NCBI RefSeq assembly: GCF_002943465.1
Contig: NZ_PTQY01000002.1
Span: forward strand, 536,501-600,500
Source of the DNA: Rhodoferax sp. TS-BS-61-7
GTDB lineage: Bacteria > Pseudomonadota > Gammaproteobacteria > Burkholderiales > Burkholderiaceae_C
Length of the DNA: 64,000 nt
Reading direction: 5' to 3'
The notes under the pieces were generated by a model. The model did not search any database. It worked only from the letters and a program-made list of their open reading frames with translations, and had not been told where the DNA came from. Both the position numbers and the translations under genes were made by a program. Shown in pieces: positions 45,210-53,645 of this stretch. How positions within the stretch are numbered: the stretch's first letter is position 1; every line of letters begins with the position of its first letter.

Positions 45210-45845
45210 ATGAGCGGACTTTTCATCAGTTTTGAAGGCATCGACGGGGCGGGGAAATCCACCCACATCCAAAGCCTGGCCGACGCCTTGCGCGCCCAGG
45301 GCAGGGCGCTGACCCTGACCCGCGAACCCGGCGGCACACCGCTGGCAGAGCGGCTGCGCCACATGGTGCTCAACGACAGCATGGACCCGATGACCGAGGC
45401 GTTGCTGGTATTTGCCGCACGCCGCGACCATGTGCAGCGCGTCATCGTGCCGGCGCTGGCACGCGGTGATGTGGTGCTATGTGATCGTTTTACCGACGCC
45501 ACGTTTGCCTACCAAGGTGGTGGGCGCGGCTTTGACTGGCAGGTGCTGCAGCAGCTGGAGCAATGGGTGCAAAGCCATGAGCAGGCTGGCTTGCTGCAGC
45601 CCCACACCACCGTGTGGTTTGACGTGCCCCCTGCCGTAGCGGCCGAGCGGCTGGCCGGCGCCCGGGTACCCGACAAATTCGAGTCACAGCCGATCGCCTT
45701 TTTTGAGTGCGTGGCCGCAGGTTACGCGCGCCGCCAGGCCGAAGACCCGGCCCGATTTGCCCGCATCAACGCGCACCAGACACCGGCGGCCGTCTGGCAA
45801 GACGTAGAAGCGGCATTGCGTGCACGCGGAGTGCTGCGTCCATGA
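45210..45845 (+). CDS. tmk: Thymidylate kinase
   Basis: 211 residues. P-loop [11 protein letters not shown] near 8-18, the DRF-type motif as [17 protein letters not shown], and [14 protein letters not shown] near the start. It phosphorylates dTMP to dTDP for DNA synthesis. It begins 25 bases after mltG, and its stop overlaps the holB start (ATGA). Confidence 0.96.
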   Translation: MSGLFISFEGIDGAGKSTHIQSLADALRAQGRALTLTREPGGTPLAERLRHMVLNDSMDPMTEALLVFAARRDHVQRVIVPALARGDVVLCDRFTDATFAYQGGGRGFDWQVLQQLEQWVQSHEQAGLLQPHTTVWFDVPPAVAAERLAGARVPDKFESQPIAFFECVAAGYARRQAEDPARFARINAHQTPAAVWQDVEAALRARGVLRP

Positions 45846-46855
45846 GCGAGCCCGGCGCAAACGTGTTGGCGCCCTGGATTCAGGCCCAAGCACACACCTT
45901 GCTCGCGCAGCGCGGCCACGCTTGGTTGCTGCAAGGTCCGTCGGGTCTGGGGCAATATCCCTTGGCGCTGGCACTGGCGCGCACCTGGTTGTGCGAACAC
46001 CCGACTCCGCAGGGGGCATGTGGCGAATGCGGCAGCTGCCACGCTATCGATGTGCGCACCCATGCCGACCTGTGCATGCTGATGCCCGAGACCACCATGA
46101 TGGAACTGGGTTGGCCCCTGAGCGAAAAGGCACAGGGTGACATCGACGACAAAAAGCGCAAGGCCAGCAAGGAAATCCGCGTCGACGCCATGCGCGACGC
46201 GGTGGAGTTTGCGCAGCGCACCAGTGCGCGCGGGCGTGGCAAGGTGGTGGTCGTGTTCCCCGCAGAAAACATGAACGCCATCACGGCCAATGCCTTGCTC
46301 AAGACACTGGAAGAGCCCGCTGGCGACGTGCGGTTTGTATTGGCCAGCGAATCGGCCCACCAGTTACTGCCCACCATTCGCAGCCGCTGTATTGGCCACA
46401 CCATGGTGTGGCCCAGCGCAGAAGAGGGCGCGCAATGGTTGCAAGCCCAGGGCATGGATACCAGCCGCGCCCGGCTTTTGCTGCAAGCCACAGGTGGCCG
46501 GCCGGCCGATGCCCTGCTGTTTGCCGAGTCCGGTCGCGACCCCATGGCCTGGGCGGCCTTTCCCCGTGCCATGGCCCATGGGGACGTCACGGCAGTCAAG
46601 GATTGGACTGCGGCGCAGATCATCGACGCCCAGCACAAGCTTTGCCACGACCTGATGGCAAAGCTGTATGGCGCGCCACCGCGCTTTTTCGAACCCAAGG
46701 ATTTGGGTTCCCTGCGTATTCCCATGCCGGTGCTCAGCACCTGGAGCAAGGCGCTGTCCACAGCCATGAAGACCATGGATCACCCCTTCAACGCAGGCCT
46801 GATGGCTGAGGCGCTTGTCGGACAAGCCCAATCGGCCCTAAACTCAGGGCATTAA
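45842..46855 (+). CDS. holB: DNA polymerase III subunit delta'
   Basis: 337 residues. A degenerate P-loop ([11 protein letters not shown]), a four-cysteine-type zinc module with [17 protein letters not shown] and the SRC motif in TIRSRC match the clamp-loader delta' subunit, which binds but does not hydrolyse ATP. A Lys-rich stretch ([14 protein letters not shown]) follows the zinc module. It overlaps tmk and is followed nine bases later by the pilZ gene. Confidence 0.94.
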   Translation: MSEPGANVLAPWIQAQAHTLLAQRGHAWLLQGPSGLGQYPLALALARTWLCEHPTPQGACGECGSCHAIDVRTHADLCMLMPETTMMELGWPLSEKAQGDIDDKKRKASKEIRVDAMRDAVEFAQRTSARGRGKVVVVFPAENMNAITANALLKTLEEPAGDVRFVLASESAHQLLPTIRSRCIGHTMVWPSAEEGAQWLQAQGMDTSRARLLLQATGGRPADALLFAESGRDPMAWAAFPRAMAHGDVTAVKDWTAAQIIDAQHKLCHDLMAKLYGAPPRFFEPKDLGSLRIPMPVLSTWSKALSTAMKTMDHPFNAGLMAEALVGQAQSALNSGH

Positions 46856-46864
46856 GTCGTGACC

Positions 46865-47224
46865 ATGAGCACCAACCCCGCCACCGCCCGTCCCAGTGTC
46901 ATCCAGCTCTCTATCAAGGAGAAAGCCGCGTTGTACGCTGCCTACATCCCCATGTTTACCGAAGGTGGCGTGTTCATTCCCACCACCCGGGAATACGCCT
47001 TGGGAGACGATGTGTATGTGCTGCTGTCCTTGCCAGAAGACGTACAGCGTTACCCGGTGGCCGGCAAAGTGGCTTGGGTGACCCCGCCCAAGGCCTCGGG
47101 CGGCCGCACCCAAGGTGTAGGCATCTTGTTTCCCAAAGACGAAAAATCCCGCCAGCTCAAGCTGAAAATCGAAGAAATTCTGGGCGCACATATGGCGTCC
47201 GAGCGCCCCACACAAACTGTGTAA
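46865..47224 (+). CDS. PilZ domain protein, type IV pilus-associated
   Basis: 119 residues. The sequence IQLSIKEKAALYAAYIPMF, then GGVFIPTTREYALGDDVYVLL and GKVAWVTPP, fits the PilZ protein required for type IV pilus assembly. It lacks the RxxxR c-di-GMP motif at the usual N-terminal place, as that subgroup does. Its location between holB and tatD is conserved in many gamma- and betaproteobacteria. Confidence 0.9.
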   Translation: MSTNPATARPSVIQLSIKEKAALYAAYIPMFTEGGVFIPTTREYALGDDVYVLLSLPEDVQRYPVAGKVAWVTPPKASGGRTQGVGILFPKDEKSRQLKLKIEEILGAHMASERPTQTV

Positions 47225-47285
47225 TTCCGGGCCCCTGGCACAGGCCGACTACGGGCCTGCTGCAGTTTTGATAGATGGACCTCCC

Positions 47286-48080
47286 ATGTTTACCGATTCC
47301 CACTGCCACCTGACCTTTCCTGAGTTGGTGGCCGATTGGCCTGCCATCCAGCTGGCCATGGTACAAGCCCAAGTGGACCGTGCTTTGTGCATTTGCACCA
47401 CACTAGAAGAATTTCCAGGCGTTCATTCCCTTGCACTGGCCCATGCCCACATTTGGGCCAGTGCCGGTGTTCATCCGGACAACGAAGGTGTTACCGAGCC
47501 CAGCGTCGACGACTTGGTGCGCCTGGGATCTTTGCCCAAAGTGATTGCCATTGGAGAAACGGGGCTGGATTACTACCGCTTGGGAGACCGCACGATTGCC
47601 GAGATGGAGTGGCAACGCGAGCGCTTTCGCCGCCACATCCAGGCTGCGCGCACCGTGCAAAAACCCTTGGTCATCCACACCCGCAACGCATCCGACGACA
47701 CATTAGCCCTCCTGCGGGAGCAGGGAGAAACCGGTGGAGCAGGGTGCGCGGGCGGGGTTTTCCATTGTTTCACCGAAGATATGGCGGTCGCCAAAGCGGC
47801 ACTGGATCTTGGTTTTTACATCTCGTTTTCCGGCATTTTGACCTTCAAGAGTGCCCAGGCGATTCGCGATGTGGCGGCCATGGTTCCCATGGACCGGCTG
47901 CTGATAGAGACCGATAGCCCTTACCTGGCTCCAGTTCCCTACCGCGGCAAGACCAATAATCCGTCGTATGTGCCGTATGTGGCGCAAACATTGGCAACCC
48001 TTAAAGCCTGTGATGTAGAGACAATGGCCCAGGTCAGCGCCGCCAATTTTGACACCTTATTTCGCCCCCAAGCATCATGA
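47286..48080 (+). CDS. TatD family metal-dependent hydrolase (DNase)
   Basis: 264 residues from the ATG at 47286. Metal-binding residues are visible in order: FTDSHCHL, GETGLDYY, a His in VIHTRNA, FHCFTE and ETDSPYLAP. The family has 3'-5' exonuclease activity on DNA/RNA and roles in repair and quality control. Its stop overlaps the ankyrin gene start (ATGA). Confidence 0.93.
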   Translation: MFTDSHCHLTFPELVADWPAIQLAMVQAQVDRALCICTTLEEFPGVHSLALAHAHIWASAGVHPDNEGVTEPSVDDLVRLGSLPKVIAIGETGLDYYRLGDRTIAEMEWQRERFRRHIQAARTVQKPLVIHTRNASDDTLALLREQGETGGAGCAGGVFHCFTEDMAVAKAALDLGFYISFSGILTFKSAQAIRDVAAMVPMDRLLIETDSPYLAPVPYRGKTNNPSYVPYVAQTLATLKACDVETMAQVSAANFDTLFRPQAS

Positions 48081-48736
48081 GATATTGGTTTAAGAAACTT
48101 ATATATCTACTTGTTTTTATTGGATTTAGTTCCGTTAAGGCAGGATCCTACGAAGACTTCTTCACGGCCTTGGAAGCAGACAATGCCACCATCATTGGCC
48201 AGCTTTTGGAGCGGGGTTTTGATCCCAACACGCCCAACCCCAAGGGTGTTCCTGCGCTGATGGTGGCGTTGAAAGTACCGGCCCCCAAAGCCATTGCTGT
48301 ACTGATGCGCCATCCCGAGTTGAAAGTTGAAGTTCGCAATGCCCAGGATGAAAGCCCGCTGATGCTGGCGGCTCTGCGCGGTTACGCGGAGGTATGCGCC
48401 CAACTCATCGAGCGGGATGCCGATGTCAACAAACCCGGTTGGGCACCACTGCATTACGCAGCCACAGAAAGCCATGTTCCGGTAATGCAGTTACTACTGG
48501 ATCAGCATGCCTATATCGACGCAACATCGCCTAACGGCTCAACACCGCTAATGATGGCCGCTATGTACGGCAACGCATCCGCGGTCAAGATGCTGCTGGA
48601 AGCGGGCGCAGATCCGACCATCAAGAACGACTTGGGGCTGACTGCCATCGACTTTGCCGAGCGCGTCAAAAAGACAGATTCCACCACCATCATTGCCGCC
48701 TTTATCCGCGCCAGACGTCCTAAGGGGGCTTGGTAA
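48077..48736 (+). CDS. Exported ankyrin repeat protein
   Basis: 219 residues. A short signal peptide (KKLIYLLVFIGFSSVKAG) precedes at least four ankyrin repeats, best seen as DESPLMLAALRGYAEVCAQL, WAPLHYAATESHVPVMQLLL and STPLMMAAMYGNASAVKMLL. It is likely a periplasmic protein-protein interaction module. It is the last gene of the housekeeping cluster; base composition changes right after it and accessory DNA begins. Confidence 0.9.
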   Translation: MRYWFKKLIYLLVFIGFSSVKAGSYEDFFTALEADNATIIGQLLERGFDPNTPNPKGVPALMVALKVPAPKAIAVLMRHPELKVEVRNAQDESPLMLAALRGYAEVCAQLIERDADVNKPGWAPLHYAATESHVPVMQLLLDQHAYIDATSPNGSTPLMMAAMYGNASAVKMLLEAGADPTIKNDLGLTAIDFAERVKKTDSTTIIAAFIRARRPKGAW

Positions 48737-48819
48737 CGGATTTAACTTTACTTTATACGATGTATATTATGTTTAGTTAAATAGCTACAAAAAAGCTCCC
48801 CCATTACCGAATTGTCATC
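48737..48819. other. Junction between housekeeping cluster and accessory region
   Basis: AT-rich stretch with no gene. No tRNA or clear attachment site is visible here; the direct repeat begins immediately after. Confidence 0.5.
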
Positions 48820-49022
48820 CGGCGAAGTAAAAGTGCCAGCACTTTGGTAGGTAAAAGTGTCAACACCCGATCATGACCTTCCATACAGACGACCTCCTCT
48901 CAGAGGGAAAATGTTCAAATTGCCACTTGAGACTTGATGGCGCTGGGTGGTGCAGTTTTATCGAAATACGGATACTTAGACCTCCGCGATTCGTGAATCT
49001 GGTAGGTAAAAGTGTCAACACT
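48820..49022 (+). repeat. Degenerate direct repeat R1, left copy
   Basis: Non-coding. It starts GGCGAAGTAAAAGTG and ends GGTAGGTAAAAGTGTCAACAC; internal matches to the right copy (53646-53818) include CCACTTGAGACT, CGAAATACGGAT and CTCCGCGA. The short motif GTAAAAGTGNCAACAC recurs two or three times per copy, resembling multiple terminal repeats of some IS families (IS21-like is my best guess). This copy has an extra ~25-base tandem piece at its start. Confidence 0.75.
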
Positions 49023-49314
49023 CAGGCGCCGGTCGACTGCACTGGATTTGGTCAGTATCTTGCAAGCGGCCCAATAGTGTAAAAGTGACGCACAAGCCCG
49101 CGGCATCCAGACCTGTGCGTGCGGATGAACCATGGTCACCGACTTGCACTTGTCGGGAACTTTTGTTCACGGCCCCTTTGGCCGACTGCAGAGACTTTGA
49201 CCATCTTCCGGTAAGGAGCACTAATAAAAAGCTGATTTCTCAGCAAGGTGGCCAGTCTGTCTTCGTAATTCTTAGAAATCGGTAGGAAAACTAACCCGCA
49301 TTTGCTATCAGCAA
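49023..49314. other. Non-coding stretch downstream of the TAC operon
   Basis: About 290 bases without a supportable gene. One further GTAAAAGTG motif lies near 49081. No terminator-like hairpin with T-run was found for the operon ending at 49315. Confidence 0.5.
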
Positions 49315-49785
49315 TTACCGCGTTGGTGCAGGCAAAGACTCCGGTGTCGCAGCCTGGTCTTGGAAATTCACGCCAGGTAGTGTCAACGGCCCGTACTCCA
49401 TCCTTGAGGTGAGATTTGTCACCAGCTCTCGGACAGCTCCGTAAGCAATGGCCAATCCATTGACGGTAGCCAAATCCTCGCGCCGAGCAGTTGAAAGTTT
49501 GGGGCTGACATCCACGAAGGCGACGAGTTCTACGTCCAACGCATAGGGACAAATCTTCCCCTCTTGATTCTTCACCCGGACGATGAGTGAAACCATGAAG
49601 TTTGTTGGATCGTCCCCTTGACTTTGGTTCGCACCAATGGCGGTCTCGACCTCCAATTTAACCCCATCCCATTGGAAGTTTCTGGGGTCAATCGAGGCGT
49701 CGGTATTCCCCTCCGCATCGATATGCGCAGTCACAGACACTCGCCTGTAGATGATTGACTTAGTTTGAATTGGACTCGCTTGCAT
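49315..49785 (-). CDS. SecB-like chaperone of a toxin-antitoxin-chaperone (TAC) operon
   Basis: 156 residues. The C-terminal part AIAYGAVRELVTNLTSR then PLTLPGVNFQD (about 113-142) matches the SecB family pattern (PYAR...SR...LNLAPVNFD). N-terminal strands are divergent and it is not the housekeeping SecB. It starts five bases after the antitoxin stop, third in the order toxin, antitoxin, chaperone. In TAC systems such as Rv1955-Rv1956-Rv1957 of Mycobacterium tuberculosis, the chaperone binds the C-terminal tail of the antitoxin and keeps it folded. I infer the same role here. Confidence 0.82.
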   Translation of the reverse strand: MQASPIQTKSIIYRRVSVTAHIDAEGNTDASIDPRNFQWDGVKLEVETAIGANQSQGDDPTNFMVSLIVRVKNQEGKICPYALDVELVAFVDVSPKLSTARREDLATVNGLAIAYGAVRELVTNLTSRMEYGPLTLPGVNFQDQAATPESLPAPTR

Positions 49786-49790
49786 ATCAA

Positions 49791-50252
49791 TCAGGCGGCA
49801 GCCAAGAAGAATGAGTCGTCCTTAATTCGCTTCATGTTTTGAATGTTCACTGCAGGCCCTGACCATCGAGTGCCAACACTTTGATCGAGTCCGTGAAAAC
49901 CTACTTCTCTATGCGCGTGAGTGTGTTTGATATCGAGGTTCAGCTCTGCTTGATCAGCAAGTGTGCCGACGCCCGCTAATCTGGCTTGTACTGGAACGAA
50001 TGTGACATTTGGGACATAGCCCAATGCCCAGCCCATCTTCACCAAGGTTTCTAGTGTCGGATTGTTGGTTCCGCTCAGAGCACGACTAACTTGGGGTGGC
50101 TTGACCCCGAGCTTCTCTGCATACTTCTCCTGGGTGATATTTGCCGCCTTCAGATGGTCTTGAAGTTGAGACGCAACACCAAGCTTGACCCTGCTGAGCC
50201 AGTAGCCCTCAGATTGCCGCGCCTTCGCGATAGCTTCTTTAAATTTGGTCAA
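49791..50252 (-). CDS. HigA-like XRE antitoxin with C-terminal extension (TAC operon)
   Basis: 153 residues, TTG start with AAGGAG six bases before it; the Shine-Dalgarno lies in the last codons of the toxin gene and only one base separates the genes. The HTH_3 domain is near 27-80 (ITQEKYAEKLGVKPPQVSRALSG). The ~65 residues after it (85-153) are unlike ordinary HigA and end in a hydrophobic tail DDSFFLAAA. In chaperone-dependent antitoxins such a tail is the chaperone-addiction segment; I infer that function from position and composition. Confidence 0.85.
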   Translation of the reverse strand: MTKFKEAIAKARQSEGYWLSRVKLGVASQLQDHLKAANITQEKYAEKLGVKPPQVSRALSGTNNPTLETLVKMGWALGYVPNVTFVPVQARLAGVGTLADQAELNLDIKHTHAHREVGFHGLDQSVGTRWSGPAVNIQNMKRIKDDSFFLAAA

Positions 50253-50253
50253 A

Positions 50254-50712
50254 CTAATCTCCTTGCTGGGTTACGACAGCAACTGAGTTGGACTCAGCTG
50301 CTGTCTCATATTGAAGTTTGAGTCTCTTTAGCTCAGTTGCAAGAGGCTTGGGAGTTGTTTGGGTTTTTTTCATAGCGGCACGGGCTAGGACGGCAACATG
50401 CTGCTCTTTTCCATAGAACCAATGGACTCGCAAATTGCCAACTCTGAATTCATAAATTCGTTCTCCCGAAACTGATTCATGACTTCGTGCGGTTCCAATC
50501 CATCGTCTAGGCCCTTGTTCATCAAAGACCAACCCATCTAGAAATGCGAGCATCTCTGTAGCGGATGCACTTGAGGGGCCGCTAAGTAGATCGCATAAAA
50601 AATCCTCTACTTGACACTGACCATCTGCATCACAAATTGCATACAGCGTCCAAATAGCATTGCGGCATGTAAAGACATCCTCATTTTCAAATGGAAGCTT
50701 GCGTACATGCAT
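50254..50712 (-). CDS. HigB/Gp49-like toxin of TAC operon
   Basis: 152 residues. The C-terminal part (GERIYEFRVGNLRVHWFYG, then LARAAMKKTQTTPKPLATELKRL) has the features of the phage Gp49/HigB family of RelE-fold toxins, ribosome-dependent mRNA interferases: the strand with conserved Arg, and the KKTQ-TP segment before the last helix. The N-terminal ~45 residues are an additional region. First gene of the operon; a 16-bp palindrome lies six bases upstream of its ATG. Confidence 0.85.
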   Translation of the reverse strand: MHVRKLPFENEDVFTCRNAIWTLYAICDADGQCQVEDFLCDLLSGPSSASATEMLAFLDGLVFDEQGPRRWIGTARSHESVSGERIYEFRVGNLRVHWFYGKEQHVAVLARAAMKKTQTTPKPLATELKRLKLQYETAAESNSVAVVTQQGD

Positions 50713-50717
50713 GAATC

Positions 50718-50733
50718 TTAACTTTAAAGTTAA
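50718..50733. promoter_or_regulatory. 16-bp perfect palindrome, likely antitoxin operator
   Basis: TTAACTTTAAAGTTAA is a perfect palindrome just upstream of the toxin start codon, as expected for autoregulation by the HTH antitoxin. A possible -35 TTGCCA lies about 50 bases further upstream on the minus strand. Confidence 0.7.
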
Positions 50734-50975
50734 CTACTTGAGTTGGGGATTATGCTTATCCATGAGGCAAAAGTGGCAATCTAGAGGCCTGCTGTTGCCG
50801 AGATCAAACAAAAAATCATCTTAGAACCCCTCTTTACTGTAATTATTTACAGTTTTGCATGAAAAATAGTCAGTCGTACTGCGAAGGGAAGCCACTGCGA
50901 ACGAAGACAAGATAGCGACGACTAGGCTTTGCGTCGCTGAATCAGTGGGCCCAATTGAGTCGGCGAGCGATTGCG

Positions 50976-51212
50976 TTACTTCTTCTGGACTGGATATACC
51001 AGAAGCTGCCACTGGATTGGGCCGCTGCTAGGGCTGTGCTGCCGGTGATTTTGGGGAGGCAGCGTATGCCCTCCCGCAATGGCTATTTCATCGCCGCACG
51101 AGGTACAGCGGTAAATTCCAGGGTGTGGAGCGGACGTGCCAGGTGTGTGTTTCACATCAAATGCAGCGTCATTCGACTGAGTGAGCAAGTCTCCGTTTTT
51201 ATAGAGCGCCAT
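50976..51212 (-). CDS. Small CxxC (zinc ribbon-like) protein, CBASS neighbour
   Basis: 78 residues with an excellent GGGAGGA site five bases before the ATG. Cys36 and Cys39 (YRCTSCGDE) with His49, His56 and His59 (LPPQNHRQHSP) could bind zinc. The pattern GIYRC-x2-C ... LPPQNH-QH ... WQL is one I recognise as a small conserved bacterial family without assigned function. It lies 66 bases downstream of the CD-NTase gene on the same strand, so it is probably its third operon member, as an accessory or regulator. Confidence 0.75.
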   Translation of the reverse strand: MALYKNGDLLTQSNDAAFDVKHTPGTSAPHPGIYRCTSCGDEIAIAGGHTLPPQNHRQHSPSSGPIQWQLLVYPVQKK

Positions 51213-51278
51213 GATTTCCTCCCTTTGTGTATCTATTGCCCTAAAGATGCCTCGCCCCTCTTCCGAGATGGTGCGAGA

Positions 51279-52400
51279 CTAAACCGCCAACGTGTTGATT
51301 GAACTCCGTTTTGCACTCCGCATCACTCCAGACGAAGCCATATAGGGAAAGCATTCCTGGTAGACGTTGTCCAGGAGTTCGTCCATTTCCAGAGAGAGCT
51401 GATAAAGCCAACCAATCTTTTCAGCGCTGTCAAAAATTGCTCGGCTTCCATCGGGCACCAGAAGTTTTCTCGCAGTGTCTTGATCTCGGTAGAGCGCGTC
51501 AAGGTGACGCTGCGTCTCCGACAGGACGGCAAGTTCGCTGAACTGCCCCATACGCAAAGCATTTGTGTCTGCGTGGTACATGACAGCCGCGATGTCGTAG
51601 CTCGAGAGTTGAATATCGCGGTCGGCATCGGCCTTGACGTTTTTGCACAGACGAATTGCCTTGCGAAGCCCACCCTTGATGCTGTCGCATCGGCTAGCCA
51701 CCCGTTCAATATGCAGGAATGGCAAGTTTTCGATGGTTTCACCAGTTCTCTTGTTATAGATCTTCACCGCCCGGTCGGCCTGGCGACCACTCTCTTGATA
51801 GGCCTCAGTGTCATGCCAGTGCCCAGGCACGACATCAACAGATCGCGGCAATGACGCTCCAGACACTTTGACAGCTTTGGCACCCGTTTTATCGACCTTT
51901 GCTGAAGGAAATGCATTGTCGAGATCTGCTTCAATTTGAATCCGAAGTTCCCTCAGGACCTCACTCGAACTCCGTGGCGAAGGGCTTGAGTAACCACCAC
52001 GCTTTGACTTCACGCCAGAGACGCGGTAGGTTAAAAATTCCGTTGTAATAGCCAGCACATCGACATCGCTGACCCTTCTAATATGGACGTCCAGCGGGAC
52101 AGAGCCTTGAAGCTTGAATACAGCATCGATGTTCACCTTTGCAAGACGCTCACGCAACTGGTCCGCCACACGGTTCCCAGTTGTCACACTGACTTCGGTG
52201 TATTTCTTGCCAACGGACTGCATTGCGCCAATCGCGTACCGAGTCCAATGCTGGCTTGCTGATCCGCGCCGCTCCCAGTCTTCAATATCCAATGCGTCTG
52301 CGGTATAGCTTTTGTTGAGAGAGTCCAGTGCAATCCCTGTGGTTTCCCCCTTACGGCGCGAGCGAAGTTGTGAAAGACGCGCGTTGACATCGGATCCCAT
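51279..52400 (-). CDS. CD-NTase (CBASS cyclic oligonucleotide synthase)
   Basis: 373 residues. Nucleotidyltransferase core: LQGSVPLDVHIRRVSDVDVL with Gly99-Ser100, the metal-binding pair Asp112-x-Asp114, and the third acidic residue Asp189 in RSVDVVPGHWHD. The following helical domain fits the OAS-like architecture of CD-NTases (SMODS). In CBASS this enzyme is activated by phage infection and makes a cyclic nucleotide that triggers the effector. Its ATG overlaps the effector stop (TAATG). The clade cannot be set by eye. Confidence 0.87.
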   Translation of the reverse strand: MGSDVNARLSQLRSRRKGETTGIALDSLNKSYTADALDIEDWERRGSASQHWTRYAIGAMQSVGKKYTEVSVTTGNRVADQLRERLAKVNIDAVFKLQGSVPLDVHIRRVSDVDVLAITTEFLTYRVSGVKSKRGGYSSPSPRSSSEVLRELRIQIEADLDNAFPSAKVDKTGAKAVKVSGASLPRSVDVVPGHWHDTEAYQESGRQADRAVKIYNKRTGETIENLPFLHIERVASRCDSIKGGLRKAIRLCKNVKADADRDIQLSSYDIAAVMYHADTNALRMGQFSELAVLSETQRHLDALYRDQDTARKLLVPDGSRAIFDSAEKIGWLYQLSLEMDELLDNVYQECFPYMASSGVMRSAKRSSINTLAV

Positions 52401-53038
52401 TAGTTCCTCTTCTTCCAGTTCATCGTACCGAAAGTCGTTCGACCACGTCCATTAAAGTAATCACCCGTTGCGGACTTGAGGTCCTCGGCAATGGTCATTA
52501 CGGAGCACCCGGCGTGCGCGGCTAGGCCCACCGCACCAGTTTTGGGATCATTCCGATAGTGATACAGCAGCACAAAACCATCGACACTGTCATGGGCCAG
52601 TGCGGCGGAAATGCTGTTTGACCCTGAAGTCTTTGTGACCAGCCGAATGCGCAGCTTGTCCCACGATTGAACAATGGTGATTTCAGCTTGCCATTCGTAC
52701 GCCACAGCCCCATCGGATTTCATAGAAGTTCCGACACAATCCCAGGTGCCAGAGACGTTGGGTACTTTGAGTGCATGCCCGATGCCGGGCCACCTCCAGG
52801 CCCATTTGTTTAGCACCCAGTACAAAGCACCAAAAACAGCACCCGCCCCAATCAGCGAGAACAGCGCTGGCGGCACGTTGGCGTTCCAACCGAACTTTTG
52901 CGCAATATCAACTGCAGTCAGGAGCAAAAAAACCAAGAACCCAGAGATTGCGCTTGCCAAAAAACCCAGCAACCGGCCTACCTTTGCGCGATTGGCTCCT
53001 CCCATTACCAAGTACTCGTGTTCCAGTGGGGCGACCAT
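52400..53038 (-). CDS. Cap15-like CBASS effector (2TM plus beta-barrel)
   Basis: 212 residues. Two membrane helices at about 23-43 and 57-77 precede a beta-rich domain from VPNVSGTWDCVG to the end (AEITIVQSWDKLRIRLVT; GYFNGRGRTTFGTM-like end as DYFNGRGRTTFGTM). This is the layout of the SMODS-associated 2TM-beta family, known as Cap15, whose barrel binds a cyclic dinucleotide and whose membrane part disrupts the inner membrane. Order effector-cyclase with overlapping genes supports a short type I CBASS operon. An internal ATG at residue 12 is an alternative start. Confidence 0.84.
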   Translation of the reverse strand: MVAPLEHEYLVMGGANRAKVGRLLGFLASAISGFLVFLLLTAVDIAQKFGWNANVPPALFSLIGAGAVFGALYWVLNKWAWRWPGIGHALKVPNVSGTWDCVGTSMKSDGAVAYEWQAEITIVQSWDKLRIRLVTKTSGSNSISAALAHDSVDGFVLLYHYRNDPKTGAVGLAAHAGCSVMTIAEDLKSATGDYFNGRGRTTFGTMNWKKRN

Positions 53039-53225
53039 GTATTTAATCTAGTTGAAGGTGACAGTGAAAAGAGAGAGATGGCCGTGCATCGGATATACGT
53101 CAATCCAGGGACGCGCATGTGGACGCTGAACACAGCCAGGGAACCAGCTGGCCCGTACTGACCGCAATGTCGCAAGGGTAAGGTAGGAAAACTGAGTCTT
53201 CGCTACCCAGCAGCGACTACCCCAA

Positions 53226-53474
53226 TCAGCGCTTTCGATTGGACTGCGAGACTACGGAGCCCGCCAGCTTCTGGGTTGTTGCACTGGCCGAGGTACTCTG
53301 CAAGGCTTTCGAAGCGGTCGCTTCAATTGCTGCTCCAGTTTGTTTGCCAGTGTGCGCCTGAGCCAAGGCGGAAGCAGCAAGCTGCTTTTGAACTTGAGAT
53401 GCGCTACTGCTTTGAAGCGTCTTGCCGGCAAGTGACGCAACAGAAGGCGAGGTTTGCTTTGTATTGCTGCCCAT
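53226..53474 (-). CDS. Small Ser/Ala/Gln-rich protein with internal duplication
   Basis: 82 residues from the ATG at 53474, with GGGAG seven bases upstream. Two similar segments follow each other: SLAGKTLQSSSASQVQKQLA and TASKALQSTSASATTQKLAG, so it looks like a duplicated ~45-residue unit. The start MGSNTKQTSPSVAS belongs to a conserved small-protein pattern I recognise but cannot name functionally. It lies within the repeat-bounded cassette, upstream of the CBASS operon on the same strand. Confidence 0.75.
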   Translation of the reverse strand: MGSNTKQTSPSVASLAGKTLQSSSASQVQKQLAASALAQAHTGKQTGAAIEATASKALQSTSASATTQKLAGSVVSQSNRKR

Positions 53475-53645
53475 TAACAACTCCCGTTTGTTTCTATAGT
53501 GAGGACGCGTAAATACTATATCTGGGGTCGTTACATTTTGCAACACGCTACCTATAGCGCTTTTGGCGAAATCTCAGCGATTGACGGGAAGCACTTTTTT
53601 GCTTGCTCAAATCGCTTCGCGTCATGGAGTCATTGCATATCACCT
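53475..53645. other. Upstream region of the small duplicated protein
   Basis: Non-coding stretch between the small gene and repeat R1; with R1 it makes ~340 bases without a gene. No further structure seen. Confidence 0.5.

Noticed and set aside
48077..48736. Ankyrin gene considered as part of the defence region
   Set aside because: It has a signal peptide, overlaps tatD and shares the base composition of the housekeeping cluster, so it belongs to that operon.
48820..49022. R1 considered as part of a CRISPR-like array
   Set aside because: The GTAAAAGTG motifs are few, unevenly spaced and have no regular spacers; the two copies fit IS-end or duplicated non-coding DNA better.
50836..50853. ACTGTAA-TTAT-TTACAGT hairpin followed by TTTT on the plus strand
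   Set aside because: It resembles a terminator only on the plus strand, where no gene ends; the nearby genes run on the minus strand and lack a T-run there. It may be an operator, but nothing supports it further.
50821..51012. 63-residue minus-strand frame with a hydrophobic stretch after the CxxC protein
   Set aside because: It overlaps the 3' end of the CxxC gene, needs a GTG start without a ribosome site, and shows no family features; too weak to annotate.
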